NCBI GenBank assembly: GCA_944472155.2
Contig: OX235272.1
Coordinates: forward strand, 79,738,020 to 79,802,019
Origin: Trichobilharzia szidati
Taxonomy: Eukaryota > Platyhelminthes > Trematoda > Strigeidida > Schistosomatidae
Reading direction: 5' to 3'
DNA: 64,000 bases
Part shown: in pieces, positions 44,634 to 55,148 of the stretch
Layout: each line of letters opens with the position of its first letter
Numbering within the stretch: the first letter of the stretch is position 1
Translations under genes and position numbers: made by a program
Notes under the pieces: model-generated
What the model was told of the DNA's origin: nothing
The model's input: only the letters and a program-made list of their open reading frames with translations
The model's database searches: none

Positions 44634-45184
44634 TTATCCTCTAATTCCGTGTGTACATTTATCGTTGACACATCGATCTGAACAACACTGTTCATCACTT
44701 TTACAGTAGAACCCCCCTAGAAAACATTCGACACATATAAAACCACTTGTATTTGTCCTTCTGCAATTTGCCAACCAACAGCAGTCTTGTGCAGTTATGC
44801 ATGGTTCACCCTCAGCTGAACAGCCTTGAGCGTCAGCTGAAATGTAAAAAATAGAAAGGAGAGATTGACACAAAATTACAAATTGTCCGTGTGCATGTGT
44901 GTGCGTGTGCGAGTGTGTGAGGGAGTTATGCATTGAGTTATTGAGTGAGTGAGTCAGTAAGTCAGTGGTACGGTGTCGGTGGTGGTGGTTGGATGAGGTG
45001 AAGATTAGTTTAGCGGCTAAACAAGTGGTTGACTTGAGTGAAGTGACACTGTGATGAGTTGTGAATGTGTACACAAGAGATGGCTGATTTGCGAGTGTTG
45101 ACTATGAAAGGAAAAGTGACACTTACCAGTATTGTGTAGCAGGATGATGAGGGATAGCAACACAGCTGACAGCTTCCCCACCAT
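44634..45184 (-). CDS. Secreted 12-cysteine double-knot-like protein, gene 3
   Basis: Minus-strand exons 45184-45127 (58 nt) and 44836-44634 (203 nt), with a 290-nt intron, encode 86 residues. Signal peptide MVGKLSAVLLSLIILLHNTG. The mature part keeps the exact two-knot cysteine spacing of genes 1 and 2. It is the most divergent complete copy: the loop after the seventh cysteine is FLGGFY where genes 1 and 2 have YQARFF, and the tail after the last cysteine is longer and basic. Changes cluster in loops while all cysteines stay. It is the mirror image of gene 1 in the inverted duplication. Confidence 0.85.
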
Positions 45185-45244
45185 ACTGTATCTGCTCGGT
45201 GTATATTTCATTGAATTGCTTTGAATTTGCGTTCACTTTGTCTG

Positions 45245-45316
45245 TGGGCGTTATATATACTGGTGTCATCGAGTGATTACGTGACAAGTGCACTACTCAT
45301 CAGCTTTGAATTAATC
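45245..45316 (-). promoter_or_regulatory. Promoter of complete knot gene 3
   Basis: On the minus strand: GATGAGTAGTGCACTTGTCA, the CGTAATCACTCGATGACACC segment and a TATATATAA box at 45251-45259, 67 bp before the ATG. Confidence 0.65.
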
Positions 45317-46690
45317 CGTGTTTTCGTGTTACCTTTCATGCGCAGGGATTAAGTAAGAATTCGTGATTTCTTCATCATTCGATGTTGCGTAGTATCATGT
45401 GAAGAGTGAATCATGTGATTATCTCATGTCAGTTGTTAAGTGGTTTCTGTGATATTTTTGAATTAATTTTATAGCTGTGTGTAAATGACTCAGATCTTGT
45501 GAAGATGATTTTTAATTTCTAGTAAACTTCAAAAAGCGTAGAAGGAATGTTCAGCATTTCACAGAACATCTTCATATGCAGGGGACATCTATTTTATATG
45601 TATTTTATAGCATGTTGAATTTACTTCGACACTTTCTGAATACTGCCACGTTTGTCTGCTGCATTTATATGCATCCGAGATTTTGACCTTGTGAATTATT
45701 TACTCTACACAGTGTGCTGCTAATGATCCTGCACAAATTATCCTTCCGTATATCAGGAAATGCTCAACAGCGTCCTTCACATGTCGGAAGCTTCACTCAT
45801 GTTTGTTATTCGCATTCTAACCACGATTTGTCGACACTGTGGTATGAGATTATCACCTTGTCATTAACAATCCACTTAACTGAGTTTTATTCACAATTTC
45901 ACACACTGTCTTCAGCATTATTCGTATTCGTAGCTGCACATAGATATTTTGAACCAATGGACCAGTTCTTTTCTGCAACTAGATTAGGCTACTGTAAATT
46001 GTTTCTCACTGTCTCCGTACAGTGAAAGGATCCACCGTCTCTCTTTCTATTCGCCGTATGCAGAGCTAATTTCCAGTGGAAGAGTGTGATTTAACGAATC
46101 GGGGATGCATGGTCGAATGTATCACAACTGCTAGTCGTGTACCGCTCAGCGACAAATTACGTCACCATCATTATCTCCATTTCGTGGTTTCACCTGTAAA
46201 TCCACTACACAAGTAGCTACAAATAAAGCATTGACAAGCAGGTCATTTTGTTGTTTGTTTGAAGTGAGGTTGTCCTAATTGTTCACAACCCAAGGAAATC
46301 ACAAGCTGTAGTCTGACAACTGACAGTTGTCCAAAATCATACCTGTTGACTTCGTATTTTCGATTTGTTTGTGCACTACTGGCTCAATGCTGTTGAGGTA
46401 GAACTTGCAACAGTGATGTTTTGGTCAGTCGTGAATGATGGTTTGAAAGTTTAATGAATCAGTGTGTGTATCGGAGAGGAAGCCAACCACAGCAATTCAT
46501 AATTCCGATGTTTCTTGTAAACTGCGCAGTTCAGTATTCAACACGAAAAATTCTCAGTTCACGCTTTCACATGTCATAGCGCATATGCTAGGAGTAAGAA
46601 GAAAAGACAGAAAAGCGTCAAAGGAAGCATACTAAGCGGAAATGGACTAGAGACAGAATAATCACATGAAGAATACTGATCATTCAATGG
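45317..46690. other. Right-arm sequence between gene 3 and LINE end
   Basis: Inverted copy of the 23.5-25.8 kb stretch with about 1.1 kb less. The frame at 45714-46025 is antisense-equivalent to 25152-25382; no gene recognised. Confidence 0.5.
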
Positions 46691-46825
46691 ATGTGGGAGA
46701 TCGGAAGCAGTGGATGCACCTGCATCACTGACAACGATTTTGCGTCGTTTCACCAGAAGTCTTCATCTTTTGGCACTAGGCTTCTCGTGGACTCCGAATT
46801 AGCAGTCACCACGTCTCTGCGTGAC
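46690..46825 (-). mobile_element. RTE-type LINE 3' end, right arm
   Basis: Minus-strand counterpart of 23400-23530. It joins the orphan exon only about 11 nt past the splice donor, so about 240 bp present at the left-arm junction are deleted here. Confidence 0.55.
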
Positions 46826-46831
46826 ACTTAC

Positions 46832-46889
46832 CAGTTTTGTGTAGCAGGATGACGAGGGAGAGTAACACAGCTGACAGCTTCCACACCAT
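46832..46889 (-). pseudogene. Signal-peptide exon of a knot gene without exon 2, right arm
   Basis: The 58-nt exon begins at the ATG at 46889 and ends with an intact GTAAGTGTCA donor. The intron is cut off after about 11 nt by RTE sequence. Mirror of the exon at 23093-23150. Confidence 0.7.
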
Positions 46890-46949
46890 ACTTGATCTGC
46901 TCAGTGTATACTTCAAAGAATTGAGTTGAATTTGCGTTCACTTTTTCTG

Positions 46950-47030
46950 TGTGTTTTATATATACTGGTGTCATCGAGTGATTACGTGACAAGTGCACTA
47001 CTCATCAGCTTTGAATTAATCTGTGTTTCC
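46950..47030 (-). promoter_or_regulatory. Knot-gene promoter, right-arm orphan
   Basis: On the minus strand: GATGAGTAGTGCACTTGTCA, the shared segment and a TATATATAAAA box near 46955-46964, before the orphan exon. Confidence 0.6.
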
Positions 47031-47189
47031 GTGGTTCATTATAATGCTCAGGGATTAATAGAGACATTATAGTCTCTACACCATGTGATTTTGTGTTTTG
47101 TTGTGAGAAATGTGAATGGATTCTGTGATATTTTTGTATTCATTCTATGACTGCGTGTAAGTGATTCAGGTTTCGTGAGTTTAATTAGC

Positions 47190-47770
47190 AATTCTCGGGG
47201 ACGCCAAATGAGCAGTCACCAAATATCTACGTGACTCACAGCAACAGACGAAATTTTCGTGAGTGGATTACGCTTTGTGGTTTGAACACCTCCTACCACT
47301 TTCCGACCATATCTCATGACGACTACACCTGCTCGTTGGAGAATGTGAAGTTTTGGCTTGCGTTTCACATATCTTAGCCATCTAAATCGACGCACCTTCT
47401 TATTCTTGAATACTGATATAAACTCCTTACTTAACCTGCTATTATTATTCCACCTGACACGAGAATCGGAAGTAGAACACCCAAGCTAAAACGCTGTCAC
47501 ATAAATTTCATTGTCAATGACCACAACAAACAACCAGCAGCACTCACTTATTTCCATCGATGATCTGATATCACGTATACGCCGAATATGAAACACGTTG
47601 GTAAATGTCACACATAATTTTATTGTCAATGCTGCGATATCGTCAATAGTTAGTGTATTGTCACTGAAGCAACTCATCGAATATGTGAATTTGTCAGCAC
47701 GCTGAATCACTTCAACCGCCATCTGAGAATTGGAAGTTCGTGCACTGTCCTTCTGCATCATCATCGTCAT
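47190..47770 (-). pseudogene. RTE-type LINE 3' end (C-terminal ORF2), right arm
   Basis: Minus-strand copy of 22183-22780. The N-terminal 94 codons are still open; the frame then breaks before the RFRWLRYV part, which is still legible near 47370-47400. Confidence 0.6.
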
Positions 47771-49300
47771 GGCCTACATTTGACAAAGACTGGTCTCATG
47801 CCTAACATACCAAGATTTCTGTCTCAAGAGTTCAGGATATTTAAACCATTTTCTCTTCAAAGAGATATATACTCTGTATACATTATATTGAGGAGAATAC
47901 TGGTTGGAAAATGTTGTTGAATGATGGTTAGATGTTGCACTTCATTTAGTAATATATCATGCATGCTACCCTAGTGAACTTCTTGCTCATGCGGAAAATA
48001 TCTCCTCACAAAACATGTTCCAACTCAAATGATACCTCTTCATTTCATTGATATCATGACACAATAGAGAAAATATGAGTCTCTATCTGTTTGTGAGCGT
48101 CTGTCGGTAGCAGCATTTCCAAAACATGTTCAGCTGAATGGTTGCTGTACTATAAAATGTAGTCACTATTATGTGGTGAATATGAAACGGAACGCAGTAT
48201 GAAAGAAAGTGAGAATGTAATGATCACCTGTCGATATTTTTGAAATGCCTAATTCTTGAGAGGTACATGCATAATCACACCATATTTCTCCTACATCGCC
48301 ATCTTCTACAGACGGATAATCAACAGAGTGTGAGTTCTCGATTTGACCAATTCATCGAGCATGCAGTCAGTTGATGAGTTGTAAGGTGATGCTTCACGCT
48401 GCCTGAGTTCAATTATTTCATGATACTCAATCACTTGTACACTCATGAAATCTCGAAATAAATGAATGTAACCAAACTATAATCTTCTAACTGGTAATGT
48501 TATTGGGCATTGTTAACAATTATCAGAGAGCGATAATGTGAATACGAGGATCATGATGTCACTTGATTACAATTCATCCGTACATAATTCGATTGTTGAG
48601 CGCAGTTGTTTGTGTTTGTGTCGGCGTTGATGTTGGTGTTGTACTGTGGTTGTGAGTTGTATCAGTTTTATGTGCTTTTGTAGTTAGTGATTCTAGTATT
48701 CTAATGTTGTGAGTTAATGTCAGTCGCTTGTGTTGTTAACTTTGTATATGGCAGGTGACATATGTAATAGTAATAATACCATTAGTAATAGTAGAGTAAT
48801 AGTATTGTTGATTCCATATGCTTTCTATTACGAGCACATAATCTTTTGTATTGACTTCTGGTTACACCAGATAAGATACAGCAAGAAGGATAGGGGCGTT
48901 GATTTCCAGTCAATATAGACTAACGCCATTTCTCGCGTCTTATATAGTTGTGATAATACTAATAGTAATAATATAATAATAGTCTGGTTTATTTCAAAAG
49001 AGCGCTAATGTTGCAGTGTAGAAATTCAAGCAATCGGTATAAAATTGCACCTTAATTAATCAAACAACATTAGATAGATAATTTGACAAGACGGTTAATG
49101 GCAAGGCATATTTGGTAGATGCAGTGACAGTCGAGCCTAATGCATACAGAGAAAACAGAAACATGTAATTAATAATGTTTGTGGCAACGATTGTCAGTGA
49201 GTTGAAATAGCGTCACCATAGATTACAAATAGGAGATAATAATAGAGCCGATTATTTTGCTGGCAACTTAGTAATTCATAAGTTTTACGGTTTAAATTAT
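47771..49300. other. Right-arm repeat sequence, no gene seen
   Basis: Inverted copy of about 20.65-22.18 kb, with the TGTTGTG-rich tract at 48600-48740 and an extra partial copy of the TCTGGTTACACCAG segment (48860) also present at 49390. No gene. Confidence 0.5.
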
Positions 49301-49870
49301 TGCACAAAACACGGGCTGGCCACATATGGTATTGTTGAGCCCCTACGCTGTTTAGTACGAGCATATAATTGTCTGTATTGACTTCTGGTTACACCAGATG
49401 AGATACAGCAAGAAGGAGAGGGGCGTTGATTTCCAGTCAATATAGACTGACGCCATTTCTCGCATGCGTTTGGACCTCCATTAACTTATGCAGTGACAAG
49501 ATGACTACAATATTCATGTTTACTGACTGGTCGCTGAAGATCACGTTTAGGCCTGAAGGAGAAGTCAGGAGTCTGGTATTTTGATGGAATAAGCATAAGA
49601 CTATTTAGCTTAGACCACTGACTGACGGCCGACGAAAAGCTATTCAGTTTGCAATAGTCTGACTGTGACTTGACAGGAAACGAGACGGTTGATTTCATAA
49701 GAATGAGATGAGTCATGTAGGAAGAGAAAAATAAGGAAAGTGATGAGAACAGCATCTCGAGGAACATCAGATTCATTGAGCAAGAAAGGCAGTGGAAGAT
49801 TCACCCTTATACTCAGCATACTGCATTCTATTCGAGAAATACGAATGCAACCAGTGAACATCTCAGGACT
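49300..49870 (-). mobile_element. LINE reverse-transcriptase fragment, right arm
   Basis: Minus-strand copy of 20239-20830. SAVSQWSKLNSLMLIPSKYQ and FSFRPKRDLQRPVSKHEYC are in one frame and better kept than in the left arm. The YADD region is deleted (the frame passes from MKSTVS to FPVKSQSD). Confidence 0.6.
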
Positions 49871-50232
49871 CAGTTTGCTTAAGAGAGAGCTTATTTAACA
49901 ATTCTGAAACCATAGGGGAAATTTTGACAACTGGTGAATTCACATCAAACATTGATGGACAACTCCCAGAGTTTATATGATGGGCATCAGATATAAGGGA
50001 AATGAAATACTTCTATCAGTGACAGGACTCATTCAACTCGTTCGATGAGGACGTATAAGAATGATGGAACTGTCTGTTCGCTGTAGTGTTCCTATGCTAG
50101 GAAGTCAAAACTCCATAGACTGTCAATTCTTTTCTGGATGTGGAACCTAACAAAATTCACATCCTTATTTGATCACAAATGAAGCTGATTTCATTCTTAT
50201 GAAAATCAGCAGGATCATAATGTAAAAACCCT
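49871..50232. other. Right-arm sequence, no gene seen
   Basis: Inverted copy of about 19.85-20.24 kb; no frame of note. Confidence 0.5.
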
Positions 50233-50466
50233 ATGAGGAGAGGCAAACATAATCAGGTAACTGTCAACGATGTGGTCAGCTGTCTGTGGATATGGATGAA
50301 CGACCATCGCAAATCAAACGAAGAAGACGAAATGCTGAGCATTCTGTCTACAGTTCGTGACGTTTGTCAACAAATTATTGGTTACCTGCACGAAACTCAA
50401 ATCACTTACACACAGATACGGAATATATTCAAAAATATCACAGAATCCACTAAACAAGCGAAATGA
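50233..50466 (+). other. Upstream ORF of the promoter-relic unit, right arm
   Basis: 77 codons, the first ~50 nearly identical to the minus-strand frame 19646-19840 (VNDVVSCLWIWMNDH). The end (KNITESTKQAK) is the translation of a flank present upstream of every family promoter. Function unknown. Confidence 0.2.
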
Positions 50467-50582
50467 GACAATCTACTGATTCACATTTCACATGACAATG
50501 CACAACATCACATGATGCAGAAATCATGAATTCTCACTTAACCTTTATGCATTAAAAGTCACACGCAACACAGGTTAAGTAA

Positions 50583-50645
50583 AAGAGGATGAGTAGTGCA
50601 CTAGTCACGTACACACTCGATGACACCAGTATATATATACACACA
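50583..50645 (+). promoter_or_regulatory. Knot-gene-type promoter without a gene, right arm
   Basis: GATGAGTAGTGCACTAGTCA, then the CTCGATGACACC segment and a TATATATATA box that has grown into a (CA)n tract (50638-50660). The leader still aligns with the family up to the start-codon region (near 50720), but no signal-peptide frame follows. Confidence 0.6.
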
Positions 50646-50819
50646 CACACACACACACAGAAAAGTGAACGCAAATTCATTTTATTTCACTGAAGCATAC
50701 ATCGGAATGCTAGGAATCAATGTCTGGAAACTGCTGTTTGCTTAGATCACAAGTGTTTCCAATGCGAATATTCATTCAACTTTTATGTGATGTGAAATTT
50801 ATTTTGCCATATTCACGGT

Positions 50820-51047
50820 ATGTTTTCGTGTACTTGTAGGAACATTGATGCGCTGTATTATCATGATGACGCTGAGAGTGTCATAAGTAGTAGTTGTTTT
50901 GCTAGTTATATTCTGATGGAAGATGCAAAATTGTGTAGGTGTTTTATTTTTGAAATGAGAATTGCTATGAGTGATTGCAGAAGTGTTGCGTTCAGTGTTG
51001 AAATTCGTCAGATCGTTAGTATGGGTATGTTCGAAAATATAATATAA
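50820..51047 (+). other. Conserved downstream ORF of the knot-gene unit, right arm
   Basis: 75 codons: FSCTCRNIDALYYHDDAESV, then SYILMEDAKLCRCFIFEMR. Same frame as the copies near 19265 (minus) and 44509 (minus). Unknown function. Confidence 0.3.
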
Positions 51048-52611
51048 GTGATGTTAGCATTTCACGGCGTTACATGAAAACTGAATCTGCGATTCTTTCG
51101 TATTGTGATCCATTCCTGTTCATTTCATACTATTTGTATTGTTTATTTATGGTCTCCATTTCTCTTCACTGAGATTCTTCCCATCACTCCATGTCACAGA
51201 AGTCATCATTCCCAGTATACTACGTACGAACAGTTGTCTGTAGAACAAGTCGTTTGTTGATTATTATTAGTAGCATTGGTAGTGTTTCTCGATATTTTAC
51301 TAGTCGTGTTAATATCAGTAGGAACATTCAGTCTGTATTCAATTGATTGTCTTGCTATTTGTTGTACAATAAGCTGCAGTTTTAGACATAGACAAATTTT
51401 GTTAGTGAATGTAACACTTTAAGGGTAATGGAATCTTTGAATTATTGAATTATTAATAAATTATTGAATTTCCTAAAGACTTATTATTCAAAACACCATT
51501 GTCTGTATGAGCGCCAATTTCGTTGAGATGCTTTGTGTTATCTCCCGCAAGTAAACAATCAAACGATTAACAGCCATTCAGTCATGTATGTTTGTTCTCC
51601 GCGTATGAACATTCTTTGATTTCAATCACGCGTCAATTACTACCGATTAATATGACGATGTGTAAACCAACACTACTACCACTATACAAGGAGATTTATT
51701 TTCAAGTCATTTCGCTAGTTTGCATATTACCTCATTATCCAAGTACTGGAGATGACTTGGATAAGAGAGATAACTAATTCCAAAACTGAACGAATTCATA
51801 ACGAACAGAATTATTACCAGTCATTCTTAACGTGCTTGATTATGAATCACATCGGAAATTGTATATTATTGTTAAGAGAGGTTTTCATACAAGGTCGAAT
51901 ATCATGCTTAGCTTATAACTAAGCATGCATCAATATTCTTGCTGAACCGAACAATTTATCCACTGTAAGCTGGATTTTGCATGCCACTTGCATGCCAGAC
52001 AAGATATTTGCTCTGATTTTGTTGCAGGTGCTCCATAGACCGTGGTACTTCACCCATATAGTAAATTATTTGCATGTAATGGCTATTGTGCAGCTAAGTC
52101 ACTCAAAATGGACTCTTATATGAACTGTTTGTTCTTATTTCCATGCATGAATAAGAGATTTTCGTTGAGTGAGATTAAATGCACCAAGAGACTCAATGCA
52201 ATCAGCGCTTCGCTGTCCTTCAGGTATGACTTATTTTCATTAACGTTAGTAATTTCAGAGAAGACCTCAAGATAATGGAAAGATTCGCCTTTCAATAAAA
52301 TCATCGTCACTGGTTCTACTGTGAAACATGATACGCTGTCTTCATGGATGACGGAATTATATATATTTGCCTCAAATATCTGCAGTAAACAATATGTGGA
52401 CAAGTGAAGTTAGATATGATTACCATCGATTTGTGAGAGGGCGAAATAGAATTTGATATCTAGTCCTGATATTCATGTTATGACAAGAATTCAAGATATG
52501 TAGGTATATAAGGACAAGACTTAACTAAGAACAGTGAAGTATATGAATTATGGTGGTCCACATTTGGTAAACATGAAGTACGGTAACCATGTAATATTCT
52601 TCATCAATTCT
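51048..52611. other. Right-arm sequence, no gene identified
   Basis: Inverted copy of 17.47-19.0 kb. Contains the AT palindrome near 51448-51466. The frames at 51592 and 52042 have no motif. Confidence 0.5.
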
Positions 52612-52856
52612 TCATTCTATTCCTTTAATTTCCGAGTAGGACATAGTGATTCAAGCTACAGGCTTGAAGTTTCGGTGTCAGAAGTGTATATTTTACGGGA
52701 TGGGATTGACAGTCTCATGTCAAACCTTCCTTTTCTACTAGTCGTATTAATGGCTTAGCGAGGTAAAGCAGAAGTGCCTCGGTGGCTGTGGATCGAACTG
52801 TGAATCACATGCGTGGTCGGCGAGCATTCTACCGCTGTGCAACCGACGAACTGCTA
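52612..52856 (-). mobile_element. tRNA-derived SINE, right-arm copy
   Basis: Minus-strand counterpart of 17234-17472, with box B-like AGTTCGATCC and the CTCGCTAAGCCA segment. It sits at the same place in both arms. Confidence 0.75.
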
Positions 52857-54909
52857 ATTGGACCATTAAATATACATATGCGAAAACTTGTACCTCGATT
52901 ACATAGAATTTCCTACTGTCGAAGAAGTGCTAAGCGTTATCATACAGAAACTTGATTGTTCTAATACTGTGATGTATGCTATCAACAAGATTTATACGTA
53001 TTATATAAATACATTGTTTTAAATGTATGTGAATCCTTTTTAAGAATATCGAGATAGTGAAGAGATGGATGTAATGAACGATGCATGTGATGAAACGACA
53101 TGGAAGGCATGAAAGGAAGACATCAAGGGGAAAGCAGGAGATAATGTAGTACAGTATCGAAGATTCTATTATGTGGTAAGTGTATTTTGCCCATATCCGT
53201 AAATCGAATTGCCAATTAATAATTCCGTCACCAAACACTCTCCTCTTTCTCCATCGCAGTACTTTTAATTGTGCATCACTTGATCAAAATTGTGATCAGG
53301 TTTGCATATGCATACGCGCTAGGCCCTCAAGTGGAATCCAAATGTTAAACGATGAGTGAGTCTTCCTACAGTGACATGGAGGAGATCGTGTGAAGTGGAG
53401 ATGAGCGGATATTTTCAATCGTTGATCCAGCTGAAGAGTACGGCAGAGAATACAAGAAAGTGGAGATGGGTTGTTGACACACTATGTTCCACTTGGAACT
53501 CAAGAGAATAATATTTATAGTATAATGAATCTCTTCCTACAATAAATCGACGTCGGTTTGAGTTAGATGTTAATTTTACCTGATTGCACAACGCGTCGAG
53601 GTTAGAAAATATGTGCTGAAGAATCTTGATTAAGTGATAACACCATCATGTAGATGTAGAGATCAGTCCATACGTTACGTGAAATGAGTGTCATGTATTG
53701 TACTGAGAACATGAGAAGAATCGGAAACGCTCACGTATCTTGATCATTATCAACAAATAAGTGACAGTGAGGGGGAACAGAGAAGAGGAAAATTGGTGAG
53801 AGGATTCATTCACCAGATATTATATGGTGAACAATGTAATTGTAAATCCGTGCACATTTTGGTAGACAGACAGAAATTGTTTTTCCTTAATTGTAGGTTG
53901 TTGAGTACGCAACACAGCGACATATCAAATACATAACTTCCAGTATTAGACAGGATGCACGCGAGGGATTAGTCACGGAGCTTCTAAACGAACTTAATTT
54001 AATCTAATTAAATCATTTAAAATCAAATCAATTATTTCCAAATTACACAGCTAGACGATGTCAAAAGTCAACACAGTTTCCTTCGGAAACGAAAAACATT
54101 CAAATTAGACATGGTGATCCGGATGGATAAACGCGATACAAATTCGCCTGCCTACCTACCTACCTACCTACTCAGATTCACGTTGTCTGAATCGGTTCGG
54201 CTTCCAGAGCTTAGTCATACATAGTAAACTGCGAATAAGACAACTTTTATTGAGAGTTAGGGCACTCTGGCGTATACGTCGCGTTGGTCTGTCTATGAAG
54301 AACTACCATTCCACATTAGCCATTGCCAACTATTCACATCAATCTATCACTTAGTAGTAGTATATACCAATAATAAAGCTGTATTACAGACACTATGTTC
54401 ACATATTTAACAGAAACTTCCAGTGAATGTAGTCCCAAAATATTGCCTCCTTGTACAGAATTTACATGCAACGCAATAATCTGAAGTATATCATTCGTGG
54501 TAGTGTTGTTGGGCATATGAAAGTATTTACTGAGAAAACCAATTCTGTACATCTTTTTCTTAAATTCTTCTAAGAATTGCAATGTGAATATTGGGAAACG
54601 AATTAAATATGTATCGGTGAACTATTATAATTGCATGGTTGAAACACGTAGAAGTGTAGAAGAGTGTGAGCATTACGATAGACGGGAATTCTGTTAGCCC
54701 ATTGATTTAAGCAGGCTGGTGAAGAGAAATTATTCTAGGAGAGATTTAGAAGATATCTAAGCTGTGGTTTTTGGTTAAGTACAACATTTTCACTTGATGA
54801 ATAGGGTTACGAATTCATTGATCTATACGCCGGTTATATGATTAATTAAGCCAGCTGTGATGAAATATTTCTGAATTGCCGAATATATGGCGAGTATTTC
54901 CACATGTAC
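52857..54909. other. Right-arm sequence, no gene identified
   Basis: Inverted copy of 15.2-17.23 kb, including a CCTA tetramer tract at about 54151-54171. The 102-codon frame 52930-53238 (minus) is kept in both arms, but its differences look neutral. Confidence 0.5.
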
Positions 54910-54924
54910 TATTCTAGTTATGTC
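54910..54924 (-). other. Empty target site of the PLE pair
   Basis: The right arm holds a single copy of TATTCTAGTTATGTC, the reverse complement of the 15-bp duplication at 12458 and 15201. Its flanks (CACATGTAC, TTCTGAAATATT) join directly. This is the pre-insertion state. Confidence 0.9.
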
Positions 54925-55148
54925 TTCTGAAATATTGCTTTGAGCAGCCTGCATATTACTAATTTTCTTGACTCAACAATAAACTCATCATGCCACGTGG
55001 AGATGAAAGTTATCTCAAGTATGCCACATGACCTGACGGTGAAAAATCTCATATTACACAGTAATACAAAGAATTCGACTATAAGAAGGAGGAGTTCTAA
55101 ACACTGAATTCTTTTATCAACAAGAATATTTCGAAGTCGACTTTTCAT
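54918..55148 (-). other. 76-codon ORF, right-arm partner of 12234-12464
   Basis: Same length and frame as the left copy with about nine residue changes. No family recognised, and neutral divergence could explain the match. Confidence 0.2.
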
